DNA from: Sphingomonas sp. IC-56
GTDB lineage: Bacteria > Pseudomonadota > Alphaproteobacteria > Sphingomonadales > Sphingomonadaceae
Direction: 5' to 3'
DNA length: 64,000 nucleotides
NCBI RefSeq assembly: GCF_021043375.1
Contig: NZ_JAJNDV010000004.1
Span: 124,001 to 188,000, forward strand
Made by a program: the position numbers and the translations under genes. The notes beneath the pieces were generated by a model that saw only the letters and a program-made list of their open reading frames with translations, had not been told where the DNA came from and did not search any database. This document shows positions 26,899 through 37,029 of the stretch, in pieces (the stretch's first letter is position 1; the number at the start of each line of letters is the position of its first letter).

Positions 26899-27665
26899 CC
26901 ACCATTCTCGACCGCATCCTCGACACCAAGCGCCGCGAAGTCGCCGAGCGTAAAGCGGCCCCGCGCACCTGGCCCACGCCAACCCCGCCGCGCGGGTTCA
27001 AGGCCGCGCTCGACGCCCGCGCCGCCGCGGGCGGCTACGGCCTGATCGCCGAGATCAAGAAGGCCAGCCCGTCCAAGGGCCTGATCCGCGCCGACTTCGA
27101 TCCCCCGGCGCACGCCCGCGCCTATCAGGCAGGCGGCGCCGCCTGCCTCTCGATCCTTACCGACCACGAGTATTTCCAGGGCCACGAAGATTATCTCATC
27201 GCCGCCCGCGCCGCCTGCGACCTGCCGGTGCTGCGCAAGGACTTCATGATCGATCCCTGGCAGGTCGAGGAAGCCCGCGCGATCGGCGCCGACGCCATCC
27301 TGATCATCGTCGCCGCGCTTGACGACGCCCAGATGACCGAGATCGAAGCCGCCGCGTTCGAGCACGGCATGGACGTCCTCGTCGAAGTTCACGACGCCGA
27401 AGAGCTCGACCGCGCCCTCAAGCTCAAATCGCGTCTGATCGGCGTCAACAACCGTAACCTCAAGACCTTCGAAGTCGACGTTCAGAAAACGTATGAACTC
27501 GTCGCCCGCGCACCCGCCGACTGCACCTTCGTCGCCGAAAGCGGCCTCACCAGCCGTGCCGACCTCGACGCCATGGCCCAACACGACATCCGCTGCTTCC
27601 TGATCGGCGAATCCCTGATGCGGCAGAACAACGTGGAAGCCGCCACCCGAGCCTTGGTGGGCTGA
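26895..27665 (+). CDS. trpC: indole-3-glycerol phosphate synthase
   Basis: 256 residues. TIM-barrel enzyme making indole-3-glycerol phosphate. The catalytic Lys is in [37 protein letters not shown] and [13 protein letters not shown] are family signatures. It is a stand-alone TrpC with no TrpF fusion. It ends the trpG-trpD-trpC operon; trpF, trpB and trpA are not in the window. Confidence 0.97.
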   Translation: MTTILDRILDTKRREVAERKAAPRTWPTPTPPRGFKAALDARAAAGGYGLIAEIKKASPSKGLIRADFDPPAHARAYQAGGAACLSILTDHEYFQGHEDYLIAARAACDLPVLRKDFMIDPWQVEEARAIGADAILIIVAALDDAQMTEIEAAAFEHGMDVLVEVHDAEELDRALKLKSRLIGVNNRNLKTFEVDVQKTYELVARAPADCTFVAESGLTSRADLDAMAQHDIRCFLIGESLMRQNNVEAATRALVG

Positions 27666-27704
27666 TTCGAATAGCTTTCTCGCTTCAGCGCGGGAGGAAA
27701 GTTG

Positions 27705-27956
27705 GTTCACGCGAAGGCGCGGAGGCGCAAAGAAGAGGTTCGCGCAGAGGCGCAGGGGACGCAGAGCGTGCTTCCCGCCGCGCCAGCGGCGGCCTGAACA
27801 ACACACGTCGCCAATTCCTGCCGCTGACGCGGCGCACTCCGCTACGGCAAGCCAACGCCCTCTGCGCCTCTGCGCGAACAACCTTCTTCTCCGCGCCCTG
27901 CACCTCCGCGGGAGCACCCCCTTCTTCACTTCGCGTCTTCGCGCCTTCGCGTGAAC
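27705..27956. repeat. nested palindromic repeat element, ~252 bp, between trpC and moaC
   Basis: Outer arms: GTTCACGCGAAGGCGC from 27705 and its reverse complement GCGCCTTCGCGTGAAC ending at 27956. Inner arms: GTTCGCGCAGAGGCGCAG near 27738 and its reverse complement CTGCGCCTCTGCGCGAAC ending near 27878. It is non-coding and fills most of the 345 bp between trpC and moaC. The rest of that gap shows no gene; an open frame that begins inside the element at 27951 is only an extension of moaC. Confidence 0.8.
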
Positions 27957-28010
27957 GCAATCTCCTCCCAACGCTTGCCCCACACCCAAACCCAGCGCAT
28001 GCCCCAAAAC

Positions 28011-28481
28011 ATGCCCCAGCCCCTGACGCATCTCGACGAAACCGGCGCCGCCCACATGGTCGACGTGGGCCACAAGCAGCCCACCACCCGCGAAGCCATC
28101 GCCACCGGCCGCATCACCATGTCGCCCCAAGCCGCCACCGCGATCAAACAAGGCACGATCAAAAAGGGCGACGTCCTCGCCACGGCCCGCATCGCCGGGA
28201 TAATGGCCGCCAAGAAGACGGCCGAGCTGATCCCGCTCTGCCACCCCCTCCCGCTCACCCGCGTCGCGATCGACCTTGCCCCGGACGAGACCGGCGTCAC
28301 CATCACCGCCACCGCTGCCACTTACGGCCAGACCGGCGTCGAGATGGAAGCGCTCACCGCCGCCACCGTCGCGCTGCTCACCCTCTACGACATGGCCAAG
28401 GCCGTCGATAAGGCGATGGTCATCGGCGAAGTCCGCCTGCTCTCTAAAAAGGGCGGCAAGTCCGGCGACTGGACCGCCTGA
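28011..28481 (+). CDS. moaC: cyclic pyranopterin monophosphate synthase
   Basis: 156 residues. Works after MoaA to make cPMP, the first molybdenum cofactor intermediate. [37 protein letters not shown] and [20 protein letters not shown] are family signatures and contain the active-site Lys/His region. The ATG at 28011 ([12 protein letters not shown]) best fits homologues; ATG 27999 is possible. Neither has a clear ribosome-binding site. moaC is separated from moaA (53295), so Moco genes are dispersed. Confidence 0.95.
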   Translation: MPQPLTHLDETGAAHMVDVGHKQPTTREAIATGRITMSPQAATAIKQGTIKKGDVLATARIAGIMAAKKTAELIPLCHPLPLTRVAIDLAPDETGVTITATAATYGQTGVEMEALTAATVALLTLYDMAKAVDKAMVIGEVRLLSKKGGKSGDWTA

Positions 28482-28554
28482 CCTGCGCCAGTCGGCAGGG
28501 TCTTCCGGAGCCCGCGTTAACGCCGGATTCAATACCCGGGACTAGATCTGGCCC

Positions 28555-29538
28555 GTGAAGGACCCAGTGGAAGAATCCCGAGTCATGCAGCCTGTCAGGT
28601 CCGGAACCGTGTTCAGCCTCGCGGCCGATCCGCCCCGGGCGTTCGCGGACATGCGCGAAGCGCATACCGCTTTCGACGCCGCTTTGCTGATCGCGCCCGA
28701 AGGGCAATTTGCCTGCTCGCTGGAAAAGCTGACCACGGTCGGCGCCACGCTCTGCCTGTCCGCCGATCTCGCTCCTGGTGACACCATCACGTTGGAATTG
28801 TCCAACGGCCAGGGCATCCCCGGCCGGATGGAGTGGGTAACCGATGGTGAGGCCGGCATCCTGTTCGACCAGCCGATCGACGTGATCGGCACCATCGCCC
28901 GCAACCTCGCCGCGCTGCCTGCCGACCGCCGACACATGCCGCGTGTCGAGCTGCGCCAGACCGTCGCCATACGTCATGACGGCCGTGTGTGGCATGGCGG
29001 TACGCGCAACATCTCTCAGGGCGGTCTGGGCATCGACAGCACGCTGGACCTGAAACGGGACGACCATGTCCAACTCACCCTGGACGGCCTTCGACCGCTT
29101 AACGGAGTCGTCCGCTGGGCGCGCGAAAGACAGGCCGGCATCGCCTTTGACGAGGATCTCGGCTGGCAGACGCTGATGCCCTGGCTGCGCGGCGTGCAAC
29201 AGGCTGCACTGGCGGGCACGCCGCCAAGGACTGTCGAGGCCGAAGCCGAGGGCATGATCCCCGACAGGCACGCCATCCGCCTCGATGCGCCCGCCCGCGT
29301 TCGCGAGGGCGTACGCTGGTGGAACGCACGCGTCCGCGGTCTGACCGCCCAACTTGTCGAACTGGAAACCCGCGCGCACCTTCTGCCCGGCGCGCAGCTG
29401 TGGGTGGCACTGCCCGAGATCGGCGGCGGCCCCGCCTCGGTGATCGAAACGATCCCGGGCCGCATCCTCTGCCAATTCCGCATGCCGCTCCGTCCGAGCG
29501 ATCTCGGCGCGATCACCGGCCGGCGCCCGATTTCGTAG
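28555..29538 (+). CDS. multi-PilZ domain protein (up to three tandem PilZ-like domains)
   Basis: 327 residues. Domain 1 (~40-105) has EKLTTVGATLCLSADLAPGD and GRMEWVTDGEAGILFDQ, PilZ-like without the binding motif. Domain 2 (~125-205) has the canonical pattern: PRVELRQTVAIR, RNISQGGLGID (N-x-S-x-x-G) and GVVRWARERQAGIAFDED. Domain 3 (~235-320) is a degenerate barrel (RVRGLTAQLVELETRAHLLP). Only domain 2 is likely to bind c-di-GMP. It probably starts at GTG 28555; an ATG at 28585 is the alternative. Soluble, no membrane helix. Confidence 0.85.
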   Translation: MKDPVEESRVMQPVRSGTVFSLAADPPRAFADMREAHTAFDAALLIAPEGQFACSLEKLTTVGATLCLSADLAPGDTITLELSNGQGIPGRMEWVTDGEAGILFDQPIDVIGTIARNLAALPADRRHMPRVELRQTVAIRHDGRVWHGGTRNISQGGLGIDSTLDLKRDDHVQLTLDGLRPLNGVVRWARERQAGIAFDEDLGWQTLMPWLRGVQQAALAGTPPRTVEAEAEGMIPDRHAIRLDAPARVREGVRWWNARVRGLTAQLVELETRAHLLPGAQLWVALPEIGGGPASVIETIPGRILCQFRMPLRPSDLGAITGRRPIS

Positions 29539-29649
29539 CCACTATCCTCCCAGAGGGGGAGAAGAAGGCGAATGCTTACAAGCGGCCCTCTCTAGGGCAT
29601 CGCAACCGAGCCCGGCCACTGTGAGCAGCCAAGTGCTGCCGCAACAGCG

Positions 29650-29676
29650 AGGCCGGCGCCCAAGGGCACCGGCCTG
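29650..29676 (-). terminator. hairpin downstream of the small minus-strand gene
   Basis: AGGCCGGCGCCC (29650-29661) pairs with GGGCACCGGCCT (29664-29675) across a two-base loop with one mismatch or wobble. It lies 8 bp past the stop of the gene at 29684. No clear T-run follows, so efficiency is uncertain. Confidence 0.5.
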
Positions 29677-29683
29677 CAAAAAC

Positions 29684-29905
29684 TCAGCCGCGCACGCCGC
29701 GCAGGGTGTTCAGCACGGCCACAGCCGCCACACCAACGAACGCGGCACTCGTCCAGGGCCGCGCCTTGGCAAAGCTCTTTGCTTTGTCGGTGATCGGCGC
29801 GTCGCCGGAGAAATGCTCACGAAAGGCATCGGTCAGCGCCGTCTTCTTGTTCGACGTCGGCGCCGCAGTCGTGGTGTTCGTCGGGATAACGGTCGTTTCG
29901 GTCAT
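29684..29905 (-). CDS. small membrane protein, ElaB/YqjD-like tail
   Basis: 73 residues. A Thr-rich N-terminus is followed by a short charged region and a C-terminal hydrophobic helix in RPWTSAAFVGVAAVAVLNTLRG. The combination of an amphipathic stretch with R-PW-T-[small]-G and a C-terminal anchor resembles the ElaB/YqjD/DUF883 ribosome-associated membrane proteins, but the protein is shorter, so this is only a suggestion. A strong GGAGGATT ribosome-binding site precedes the ATG, and a hairpin follows the gene. Confidence 0.7.
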   Translation of the reverse strand: MTETTVIPTNTTTAAPTSNKKTALTDAFREHFSGDAPITDKAKSFAKARPWTSAAFVGVAAVAVLNTLRGVRG

Positions 29906-30083
29906 GGTTTAATCCTCCGTCGCAGCGCGGTATGCGCCTGTTCGAGGGGAGGAACGCCTCAACGCCGCCCCGGTGCCCACCCAAGGTGGAAACCGCCGCA
30001 CGGGCCACTCGGCCGACCGCGCGCAAGGTGCCCGGCAAGCCCAAGGCCTTGCACACCCTGCCCAGTTTGCACGAAGGCAGGGC

Positions 30084-31268
30084 ATGCGCCCGCTCCTCCC
30101 CGTCGCCGAAGCTCAAGCTCGCCTCCTCGCCCTGGCCGAGCCGGTCACCGCAGAGCAGGTCCCACTAGCCCAGGCCCACAACCGCTGGCTTGCCGAGGAC
30201 CTCCTCGCCCGCCGCACCCAACCGTCCGCCGACCTCTCCGCAATGGACGGCTACGCGCTGCGCTTCGCCGACCTGCCGGGCCCTTGGCGGGTCGTCGGCG
30301 AAAGCGCCGCTGGACGCGCCCACCCGGGGGAGGTCGGCACGGGCGAGGCGGTCCGCATCTTCACCGGCGCGCCGCTTCCCCCCGGCACCGACACCGTGCT
30401 GGTCCAGGAAGAAGCCGCGCGTGACGGCGCCACCTTGTTGCTCGACGGCGAAGGCCCGCCTTGTCTCGGCCGCAACGTCCGCCGGCGCGGCCTCGACTTT
30501 TCCGAAGGCGAACTGCTGCTCCAGGCGGGCACCCGCCTCAGAGCCGCCTGTCTTGCCCTGGCCGGCACCGCGGGCCACGCCACTCTCCCGGTCCGCCGCC
30601 GCGTCCGCGTGGCGATTGCCGCAACCGGTGACGAACTCGTGCCGGCCGGCGCTCCGGTCGGCGAGGCGAAGCTGCCCGAAACCAACCGGCTGATGCTCGC
30701 CGCGCAGCTCGCCGATCTCCCCGTCGACATACTCGACCTCGGCATCCTTCCCGATCGCCAGGACGTGTTGGAGGCCGCCTTTACCGATCTGGACGCGGAC
30801 CTGCTCGTCACCAGCGGCGGCGCCTCGGTCGGCGACCATGATCTCGTCCAGCCGGCGCTCAAGGCGGTGGGGGCACAGATGGACTTCTGGCGCGTGGCAC
30901 TGCGTCCCGGCAAGCCGGTGATGGCGGGCAGGCTTGGTCGCACGCTCGTGACCGGGCTGCCCGGCAACCCGGTCTCCGCCTTCGTCACTGCGATCCTGTT
31001 CGTCCGCCCGCTCGTCGCGCACCTCGCCGGCGCGTCCGACCCGCTGCCGCGCACGAGCATAGCGGTGCTGGGCGAACCGCTTGCCGCCAATGGCGAGCGC
31101 ACCGACTATCTGCGGGCCGAGTTGCGCGAAGGCTATGCCTACGCCTCCACGATCCAGGACAGTTCGATGCTGCGGACCCTGGCACGTGCACAATGTCTGA
31201 TTTTGCGCCAACCCCATGCGCGGGCTGGAAAAATCGGCGACTCGGTGGAAATCCTCAACCTCGCTTGA
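30084..31268 (+). CDS. moeA: molybdopterin molybdenumtransferase MoeA
   Basis: 394 residues. Inserts molybdate into adenylylated molybdopterin. The signatures SAMDGYAL (~55), FTGAPLPPGTDTV, TGDEL, SGGASVGDHD and LPGNPVSAFV are present in order. The ATG at 30084 (MRPLLPVAEAQARLL) follows GAAGGCAGGG. An in-frame extension to 29973 exists but lacks family similarity. It ends shortly before the lexA promoter. Confidence 0.95.
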   Translation: MRPLLPVAEAQARLLALAEPVTAEQVPLAQAHNRWLAEDLLARRTQPSADLSAMDGYALRFADLPGPWRVVGESAAGRAHPGEVGTGEAVRIFTGAPLPPGTDTVLVQEEAARDGATLLLDGEGPPCLGRNVRRRGLDFSEGELLLQAGTRLRAACLALAGTAGHATLPVRRRVRVAIAATGDELVPAGAPVGEAKLPETNRLMLAAQLADLPVDILDLGILPDRQDVLEAAFTDLDADLLVTSGGASVGDHDLVQPALKAVGAQMDFWRVALRPGKPVMAGRLGRTLVTGLPGNPVSAFVTAILFVRPLVAHLAGASDPLPRTSIAVLGEPLAANGERTDYLRAELREGYAYASTIQDSSMLRTLARAQCLILRQPHARAGKIGDSVEILNLA

Positions 31269-31292
31269 CAATTTCGAGGAACATTGCATAAA
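31265..31292 (+). promoter_or_regulatory. lexA promoter (-35 TTGACA, -10 CATAAA)
   Basis: A perfect -35 box TTGACA at 31265-31270 is followed after 16 bp by CATAAA at 31287-31292. The -35 box overlaps the end of moeA (stop at 31266-31268). Transcription would start near 31299, inside the SOS box at 31294-31308, so LexA bound there would block initiation. Confidence 0.7.
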
Positions 31293-31293
31293 C

Positions 31294-31308
31294 GTTCCGT
31301 GTATGTTC
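31294..31308 (+). promoter_or_regulatory. LexA-binding SOS box
   Basis: GTTCCGTGTATGTTC is an exact match to the alphaproteobacterial SOS operator GTTC-N7-GTTC. It lies 21 bp before the lexA start codon and just downstream of its -10 box, indicating autorepression of lexA. Confidence 0.88.
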
Positions 31309-31328
31309 TGGACCCGGAGGACTTCCCG

Positions 31329-32000
31329 ATGCTCACGCGCAAGCAGCACGAGCTCATCTGCTTCATCGCCGATCGCCTCAACGAAACCGGCGTCTCGCCG
31401 TCGTTCGAGGAGATGAAGGAAGCGCTGGACCTGAAGTCCAAGAGCGGGGTTCACCGTCTTATCAGTGCCCTGGAAGAACGCGAGTTCATCCGCCGCCTCC
31501 CCAACCGCGCCCGCGCGCTCGAAGTGCTGCGCATGCCCGAACGCAAAGCTGAGACCGCCGCGCGAAAGAAGGCGCCCGCATCCCCGGCGTCGTCCACCTC
31601 GTTGCCTGCTGCGGCGAATGACGTGGTAGAAATCCCGCTGCACGGTCGCATCGCCGCCGGCACGCCCATCGAAGCGCTCGAAGGTGCCACCATGCTCCCG
31701 GTCCCCGCCGCCCTGCTCGGCGCCGGCGAGCATTACGCGCTCGAAGTTGCCGGCGATTCGATGGTCGAAGCCGGCATCCTCGACGGCGACTATGCCCTGA
31801 TCCGCCGCACCGAGTCCGCGCGCGATGGCGAGATCGTGGTTGCCCTGATCGACGATGCCGAAGCGACGCTGAAATATTTTCGCAAGGAAGGGGCGATGGT
31901 CCGGCTCGATCCCGCCAATCGCTCCTATGATGCCCAGCGCTACCGCCCTGATCAGGTGCGCGTGCAGGGACGGCTTGCTGGATTGCTGCGACGCTACTGA
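31329..32000 (+). CDS. lexA: LexA repressor
   Basis: 223 residues, the longer form usual in alphaproteobacteria. The N-terminal winged helix binds DNA ([13 protein letters not shown] .. [16 protein letters not shown]). A linker rich in Ala/Lys/Pro/Ser joins it to an S24 peptidase domain with the Ala110-Gly111 cleavage site (GRIAAGTP), catalytic Ser144 (GDSMVEAG) and Lys182 (ATLKYF). RecA-stimulated self-cleavage should induce the SOS response. GGAGG precedes the ATG. Its last 7 bp overlap convergent comEC. Confidence 0.97.
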   Translation: MLTRKQHELICFIADRLNETGVSPSFEEMKEALDLKSKSGVHRLISALEEREFIRRLPNRARALEVLRMPERKAETAARKKAPASPASSTSLPAAANDVVEIPLHGRIAAGTPIEALEGATMLPVPAALLGAGEHYALEVAGDSMVEAGILDGDYALIRRTESARDGEIVVALIDDAEATLKYFRKEGAMVRLDPANRSYDAQRYRPDQVRVQGRLAGLLRRY

Positions 32001-34147
32001 GGCGTTCGCGGCGGTTGAATGGTCGGCGGCGTCTTCCACGGGTGCGCGCCGCCATCGCGAACCGTGCGGATGTTGCGGGAGCGTAGCTCGATCGCCACCC
32101 CGCCGGTCTGCCGCAGCAAGTCGCGGTCGAGCTTCAGCCAGCGTGGGCGGCAGCCCGGAGGCAGCCGCCGCTCGCTCACGACGATATCGGACGCTGCACA
32201 TACCTTCATCATGTCGCGCCAGGGGACCAGATAGCCGCTGCGCGTCGCCGCCACGCGCCAGCGCTGCCCGCCTTCCTGCATATCGACCAGGCACAGATCG
32301 GCGCTGCAACGCGCCTCGGGCGCTTCGGCGAGCAGCGCGAGTTCGTCACCCGCGCCGCTATTCTCGCTGAGCATCGAGCGCGTATAGTCGCCCGCACGGT
32401 CGCGCAGCACCGCCATCGATCCATTCGCCAGCCGCACCGCCAGATGCCGCCCGTCGCCGGTAACCAGCAGGTCCGGAGCCGGGGTAAGCAGCGCCCAGCC
32501 CAACCCCAGCGCGGCCGGCACCAGCCCCGCCAGCCTGATCTTGGTCCGCCAAAGTGCCAACCACAAACCACCAGCGACGATCGCCGCGTAAGCACCTCCC
32601 GGCATGGTCGGCAGAGCAGCCACCGATCCCGGCGCGGAGGCCGCGGCATGGGCAAGGCTCAGCAGCAGCTCGAGCGCTTGGCTCGTCAGCCACCATGCCG
32701 GCCAGCCCAGGCCGGCAAGATCCAGCACGAGCGCGAGCGCTTCCAGAGGCATGATGACGAAGGTGGTGAGCGGAATGGCAACGATGTTGGCCAGCGCGCC
32801 GTAAATGCCGGCTTCGTGGAAGTGGAACAATGCGATCGGCATCAGCGTCAACTCAACGGCGATCCCCGTCAGAAGCAGCGAGCCAAGGTTACGCATGAGC
32901 CGCCGAGCGCCGCTCTCCTCTCGCTTGGTAAACAACGCCCGCAGCCGTGGGCTTTCATGCAGCGCGACAATCGCCGTGACCGCCGCAAAGCTCAGCTGAA
33001 AGCTGGGACCTGCCAGCGACTCAGGCCAGACCAGCAGCACCATCAGTGCCCCCGCCCCCACCAGCCTTAAGGTGATCGCCTCGCGCCCAAGGCTCAGCGC
33101 CAGCAGCACCAGAAGCGCAGCGGCGCACGAACGGATCGTCGGCACCTCCGCCCCGGTCAGCAACGTGTATCCGACTGCGGCCAACGCTCCCGCGCCAGCC
33201 GCCACCATCGGCAATCGCCAGCGTAGCGCCAGCGTCGGACTGAGCGCCAGCAGCCGGAGCATGACGAACATCGCCGCTGCCGTGACCGCCGTCACGTGGA
33301 GCCCGCTCACCGACAGCAAATGCGCAAGTCCCGAGCGTTGCATCGCTTCGGAGTCTTCTTCGGAAATAGCGCCGCGGTCGCCAGTCGCCAGCGCACTGGC
33401 AATGCCGCCCGCGCTGCCCCCGATTCGTGATTGAATGTGCGTCGAAAGCCGCTCGCGCAGACCGGCGCCCTCACCCTTGGCCAGTGTTACGATCTCGATG
33501 GGCGCGAAACCCCTGCCGGTCGCCCCGAGTCCGGCAAACCATGCCACTCGCGAAAAGTCATACGCGCCCGGAACCGAAGGCGCGGGCGGTGGCATCAGCC
33601 GCGCGCGCAGCCGGATCGTCGCACCACGAACCAAGCCCGGCTTCAGATCAGCCTCGGCAACATTCACGCGAACACGCGGCGGCAGCCCGCTGCCTGCTAC
33701 GGACGCCAGGGTAATGCGCACCAGTTCGCGCGCCGGCAACGACTCGACGCGCTCGACCCGCCCTTGCAGCGCTACAACCGCGGGCCGCGCAAGTACCGGC
33801 GCCGCGACTCGCTCCGCCCGCCACCACACCAGCGCGCATCCCAACGCCATCGCCAGCCCCGCAATCGCCAGCAACTGGCCCGCGCGCGCGGTACGCGTCA
33901 CCGCCACCCCCAGCAGCCCCACCGCGCTGCTCGCCAGGATGAATGCCCTCCATCGCGCCGGATCGGGCAGCGCGAACCACGCCGTGATGCCCGCCCCAAG
34001 CATAACCGGCACCCACAGCACCAAGTGTTCGCGCTCTGCTTCCAGCCAGTGTTCCAACGCGCCGAAACACTGGCGAAACGCCGCCGGGGCACCCATTTGA
34101 AGGCGCGGCAACCCCGTGCTAGGGGCGTCGGCGGCTGATCTGGCCAT
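31994..34147 (-). CDS. comEC: ComEC/Rec2-family DNA internalisation protein
   Basis: 717 residues. An N-terminal DUF4131-like region with three or four helices (~40-115) is followed by a periplasmic OB-like region and the multi-helix Competence domain (~235-500) containing [13 protein letters not shown] and [17 protein letters not shown]. The C-terminal metallo-beta-lactamase-like nuclease domain is reduced: there is no HxHxDH motif in residues ~540-700. It should form the inner-membrane channel for single-stranded DNA uptake. It starts 29 bp from divergent gltX. Confidence 0.9.
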   Translation of the reverse strand: MARSAADAPSTGLPRLQMGAPAAFRQCFGALEHWLEAEREHLVLWVPVMLGAGITAWFALPDPARWRAFILASSAVGLLGVAVTRTARAGQLLAIAGLAMALGCALVWWRAERVAAPVLARPAVVALQGRVERVESLPARELVRITLASVAGSGLPPRVRVNVAEADLKPGLVRGATIRLRARLMPPPAPSVPGAYDFSRVAWFAGLGATGRGFAPIEIVTLAKGEGAGLRERLSTHIQSRIGGSAGGIASALATGDRGAISEEDSEAMQRSGLAHLLSVSGLHVTAVTAAAMFVMLRLLALSPTLALRWRLPMVAAGAGALAAVGYTLLTGAEVPTIRSCAAALLVLLALSLGREAITLRLVGAGALMVLLVWPESLAGPSFQLSFAAVTAIVALHESPRLRALFTKREESGARRLMRNLGSLLLTGIAVELTLMPIALFHFHEAGIYGALANIVAIPLTTFVIMPLEALALVLDLAGLGWPAWWLTSQALELLLSLAHAAASAPGSVAALPTMPGGAYAAIVAGGLWLALWRTKIRLAGLVPAALGLGWALLTPAPDLLVTGDGRHLAVRLANGSMAVLRDRAGDYTRSMLSENSGAGDELALLAEAPEARCSADLCLVDMQEGGQRWRVAATRSGYLVPWRDMMKVCAASDIVVSERRLPPGCRPRWLKLDRDLLRQTGGVAIELRSRNIRTVRDGGAHPWKTPPTIQPPRTPQ

Positions 34148-34175
34148 CGGTTTTCAAGTCTGGGAGCACGCGCGG

Positions 34176-35594
34176 TTGAGCGCAACATCTGATACTGCCG
34201 CTGACCGCGTCATCACGCGCTTTGCACCTTCGCCCACCGGGTTCCTGCACATCGGCGGCGCGCGCACTGCGCTGTTCAACCTGCTGTTCGCCCGCCACCA
34301 TGGCGGCAAGTTCCTGCTGCGGATCGAGGATACCGATCGCGCCCGTTCGACTCAGCCCGCCATCGAGGCGATCCTCGACGGGATGCGCTGGCTCGGGCTC
34401 GATTGGGATGGCGACGAGGTCTACCAGTTCGCCCGCGCCGAGCGGCACGCCGAAGTTGCGCGCGAACTGCTCGCCCGCGGCCACGCCTATAAGTGCTTCG
34501 CTACCGCCGAAGAGCTGGAAGCGATGCGCGCCGAGCAGCGCGCGAACAAGCAGCCGCTGCGCTATGACGGCCGCTGGCGCGATCGCGCCGAGAGCGAGGC
34601 TCCCGATGGCGCTCCGTTCGTCGTCCGCTTGAAGGCGCCGCGCGAGGGCAGCGTCACGATCGAAGATCTCGTCCAGGGCTCGGTGACCGTCAACAATGCC
34701 GAGCTCGACGACATGGTCCTGCTCCGCTCCGACGGCACGCCGACCTATATGCTCGCAGTCGTGGTCGACGATCACGACATGGGCGTCACCCATGTGATCC
34801 GCGGCGATGACCATCTCAACAACGCCTTCCGCCAGTTGCCGATCTATCGCGCGATGGAATGGCCGGAGCCGCGCTATGCGCATATCCCGCTGATCCATGG
34901 ATCGGACGGCGCCAAGCTGTCCAAGCGCCACGGCGCGCTCGGCGTCGACGCGTATCGCGACGATCTGGGCATCCTGCCCGAGGCTCTTTCCAACTATCTC
35001 CTCCGCCTCGGCTGGGGCCACGGCGACGACGAGATCATCAGCCGTGATCAGGCGATCGAGTGGTTCGACCTCGCCGGCGTGGGCAAGTCTCCTTCGCGTT
35101 TCGACCTGAAGAAGCTCGAAAACCTAAACGGCCATTATATCCGCGCCGCCGATGATGCCATGCTGGCCGATCTGGTTGCGCCGCGTCTCGGTTTCGCGCT
35201 CAGCGACGCCCAGCACGCCCTGCTGGTCTCGGCCATGGCCGTGCTCAAGCCACGCGCCGCCAATCTGCTCGAACTCGCCGACGGCGCGGCCTTCCTGTTC
35301 CGCATTCGCCCGCTGGAGATCGACCAAGGCGCCGCCGCGCTGCTCGAAGGTGACGCGCGCACCATGCTGGTCAAGTTGCATGCCGCACTCGAAGCCGCAA
35401 CCAGCTGGGATTCTGAAACGCTGGACGCCGCGGTGCGCAGGGTTGCCGAGGATGCCGGCGTGAAGCTCGGCGCAACCGCACAGCCCCTGCGCGCCGCGCT
35501 GACAGGCCGACGAACCTCTCCGGGCATCTTTGACGTTCTGACGTTGTTGGGACGCGAAGAAAGCCTCGGCCGCATTGCCGACCAGATTAAATAA
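34176..35594 (+). CDS. gltX: glutamyl-tRNA synthetase
   Basis: 472 residues. Class I enzyme; HIGH-like signature is [11 protein letters not shown] near the N-terminus and KMSKS-like signature is [11 protein letters not shown] (~residue 248). The most likely start is TTG at 34176 ([27 protein letters not shown]), preceded by GGGAG about nine bases upstream; the in-frame ATG at 34116 lies inside the divergent comEC gene. The rare start codon may lower expression. Confidence 0.95.
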   Translation: MSATSDTAADRVITRFAPSPTGFLHIGGARTALFNLLFARHHGGKFLLRIEDTDRARSTQPAIEAILDGMRWLGLDWDGDEVYQFARAERHAEVARELLARGHAYKCFATAEELEAMRAEQRANKQPLRYDGRWRDRAESEAPDGAPFVVRLKAPREGSVTIEDLVQGSVTVNNAELDDMVLLRSDGTPTYMLAVVVDDHDMGVTHVIRGDDHLNNAFRQLPIYRAMEWPEPRYAHIPLIHGSDGAKLSKRHGALGVDAYRDDLGILPEALSNYLLRLGWGHGDDEIISRDQAIEWFDLAGVGKSPSRFDLKKLENLNGHYIRAADDAMLADLVAPRLGFALSDAQHALLVSAMAVLKPRAANLLELADGAAFLFRIRPLEIDQGAAALLEGDARTMLVKLHAALEAATSWDSETLDAAVRRVAEDAGVKLGATAQPLRAALTGRRTSPGIFDVLTLLGREESLGRIADQIK

Positions 35595-35625
35595 AACCTG
35601 ATTGGGTCAGATAAGGACGACGATT

Positions 35626-36909
35626 ATGAGCGACACCGCGAAGCTGAACGTGGCGGGGAAAGATGTCCAATATCCGGTGCTGTCAGGCAGCGTCGGCCCG
35701 GACGTCGTCGACATCCGCAAGCTGTATGCACAGACCGGCACCTTCACCTACGATCCTGGCTTCACCTCCACGGCGTCGTGTGAATCCGGCCTGACCTATA
35801 TCGATGGCGATCAGGGCGTGCTGCTCCACCGCGGCTACCCCATCGGCCAGCTGGCCGAGCAGTCCAGCTTCATGGAAGTCGCCTATCTGCTGCTGAACGG
35901 CGAGCTGCCGAACCAGGACGAGCTCACCAAGTTCAACACCACGATCACGCGCCACACCATGCTGCACGAGCAGCTTGCGACCTTCTACCGTGGCTTCCGT
36001 CGCGACGCGCACCCCATGGCGGTGATGTGTGGCGTCGCCGGCGCGCTGTCGGCCTTCTACCACGATTCGACTGACATCACCGATCCGCAGCAGCGCATGA
36101 TCGCGTCGCACCGCCTGATCGCCAAGATGCCGACGATCGCAGCGATGGCCTACAAGTACAGCGTGGGTCAGCCCTTCCTGTATCCGGACAACTCGCTGTC
36201 CTACACCGGCAACTTCCTGCGCATGACCTTCGGCGTTCCGGCTGAGGAATATGTCGTGAACCCGGTGGTGGAAAAGGCGCTCGACCGCATCTTCATCCTC
36301 CATGCCGATCACGAGCAGAACGCCTCGACTTCGACCGTGCGCCTCGCCGGTTCGTCCGGCGCCAATCCCTTCGCATGCATCGCGGCCGGCATTGCCTGCC
36401 TGTGGGGCCCGGCGCATGGCGGCGCCAACGAAGCCGCGCTCAACATGCTGCAGGAAATCGGCCGTCCGGAGCGCATCCCTGAGTTCCTCGCGCGCGCCAA
36501 GGACAAGAACGACCCGTTCCGCCTGATGGGCTTCGGTCACCGTGTGTACAAGAACTACGATCCGCGCGCGACTGTGATGCAGAAGACCGTGCGCGAAGTG
36601 TTCGAGTCGCTCGGCGTCAACGATCCCGTGTTCGAAGTCGCGCTCCAGCTCGAGGAGCTCGCGCTCAAGGACGACTACTTCATCGAGAAGAAGCTGTTCC
36701 CGAACGTCGACTTCTATTCGGGCGTCATCCTTTCGGCGATCGGCTTCCCGACGACCATGTTCACTGCGCTGTTCGCGCTCGCCCGCACCGTCGGCTGGGT
36801 CGCGCAGTGGAACGAGATGATCTCCGATCCGGAGCAGAAGATTGGCCGTCCGCGTCAGCTCTACACCGGCCCGACGCAGCGCGACTACGTGCCGGTCGGC
36901 CAGCGCTGA
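35626..36909 (+). CDS. gltA: citrate synthase
   Basis: 427 residues, the long type II form. Condenses acetyl-CoA and oxaloacetate at the entry to the TCA cycle. Catalytic His/Asp motifs are present: [27 protein letters not shown] and [22 protein letters not shown] lies upstream of the ATG at 35626. It is 31 bp downstream of gltX and followed by a GC-rich hairpin. Confidence 0.98.
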   Translation: MSDTAKLNVAGKDVQYPVLSGSVGPDVVDIRKLYAQTGTFTYDPGFTSTASCESGLTYIDGDQGVLLHRGYPIGQLAEQSSFMEVAYLLLNGELPNQDELTKFNTTITRHTMLHEQLATFYRGFRRDAHPMAVMCGVAGALSAFYHDSTDITDPQQRMIASHRLIAKMPTIAAMAYKYSVGQPFLYPDNSLSYTGNFLRMTFGVPAEEYVVNPVVEKALDRIFILHADHEQNASTSTVRLAGSSGANPFACIAAGIACLWGPAHGGANEAALNMLQEIGRPERIPEFLARAKDKNDPFRLMGFGHRVYKNYDPRATVMQKTVREVFESLGVNDPVFEVALQLEELALKDDYFIEKKLFPNVDFYSGVILSAIGFPTTMFTALFALARTVGWVAQWNEMISDPEQKIGRPRQLYTGPTQRDYVPVGQR

Positions 36910-36917
36910 GCTAGTTC

Positions 36918-36938
36918 GGCCCCGGCGTGTCCGGGGCC
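36918..36938 (+). terminator. GC hairpin after gltA
   Basis: GGCCCCGG at 36918-36925 pairs perfectly with CCGGGGCC at 36931-36938 across a CGTGT loop, 9 bp after the gltA stop codon. GTTAACTTAA follows but no clear T-run. Confidence 0.6.
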
Positions 36939-37029
36939 GTTAACTTAACCTCAGCCTACGGACCAGTTCAGCTTCGCGTATTGCAGGCCCGGTTAGCGTC
37001 CTCTCATCGCAAGAAAGAGGAGACGGAAG

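Noticed and set aside
31274..31298. GGAAC..GTTCC palindrome before lexA as a second operator
   Set aside because: The alphaproteobacterial SOS box is a direct repeat; the exact GTTC-N7-GTTC next to it explains the site, and the palindrome probably arises by chance from the first GTTC.
30165..32309. Minus-strand open frame of about 714 codons opposite moeA and lexA
   Set aside because: Overlaps two well-supported genes and the comEC end; the sequence is a repetitive Arg/Gly/Ala shadow.
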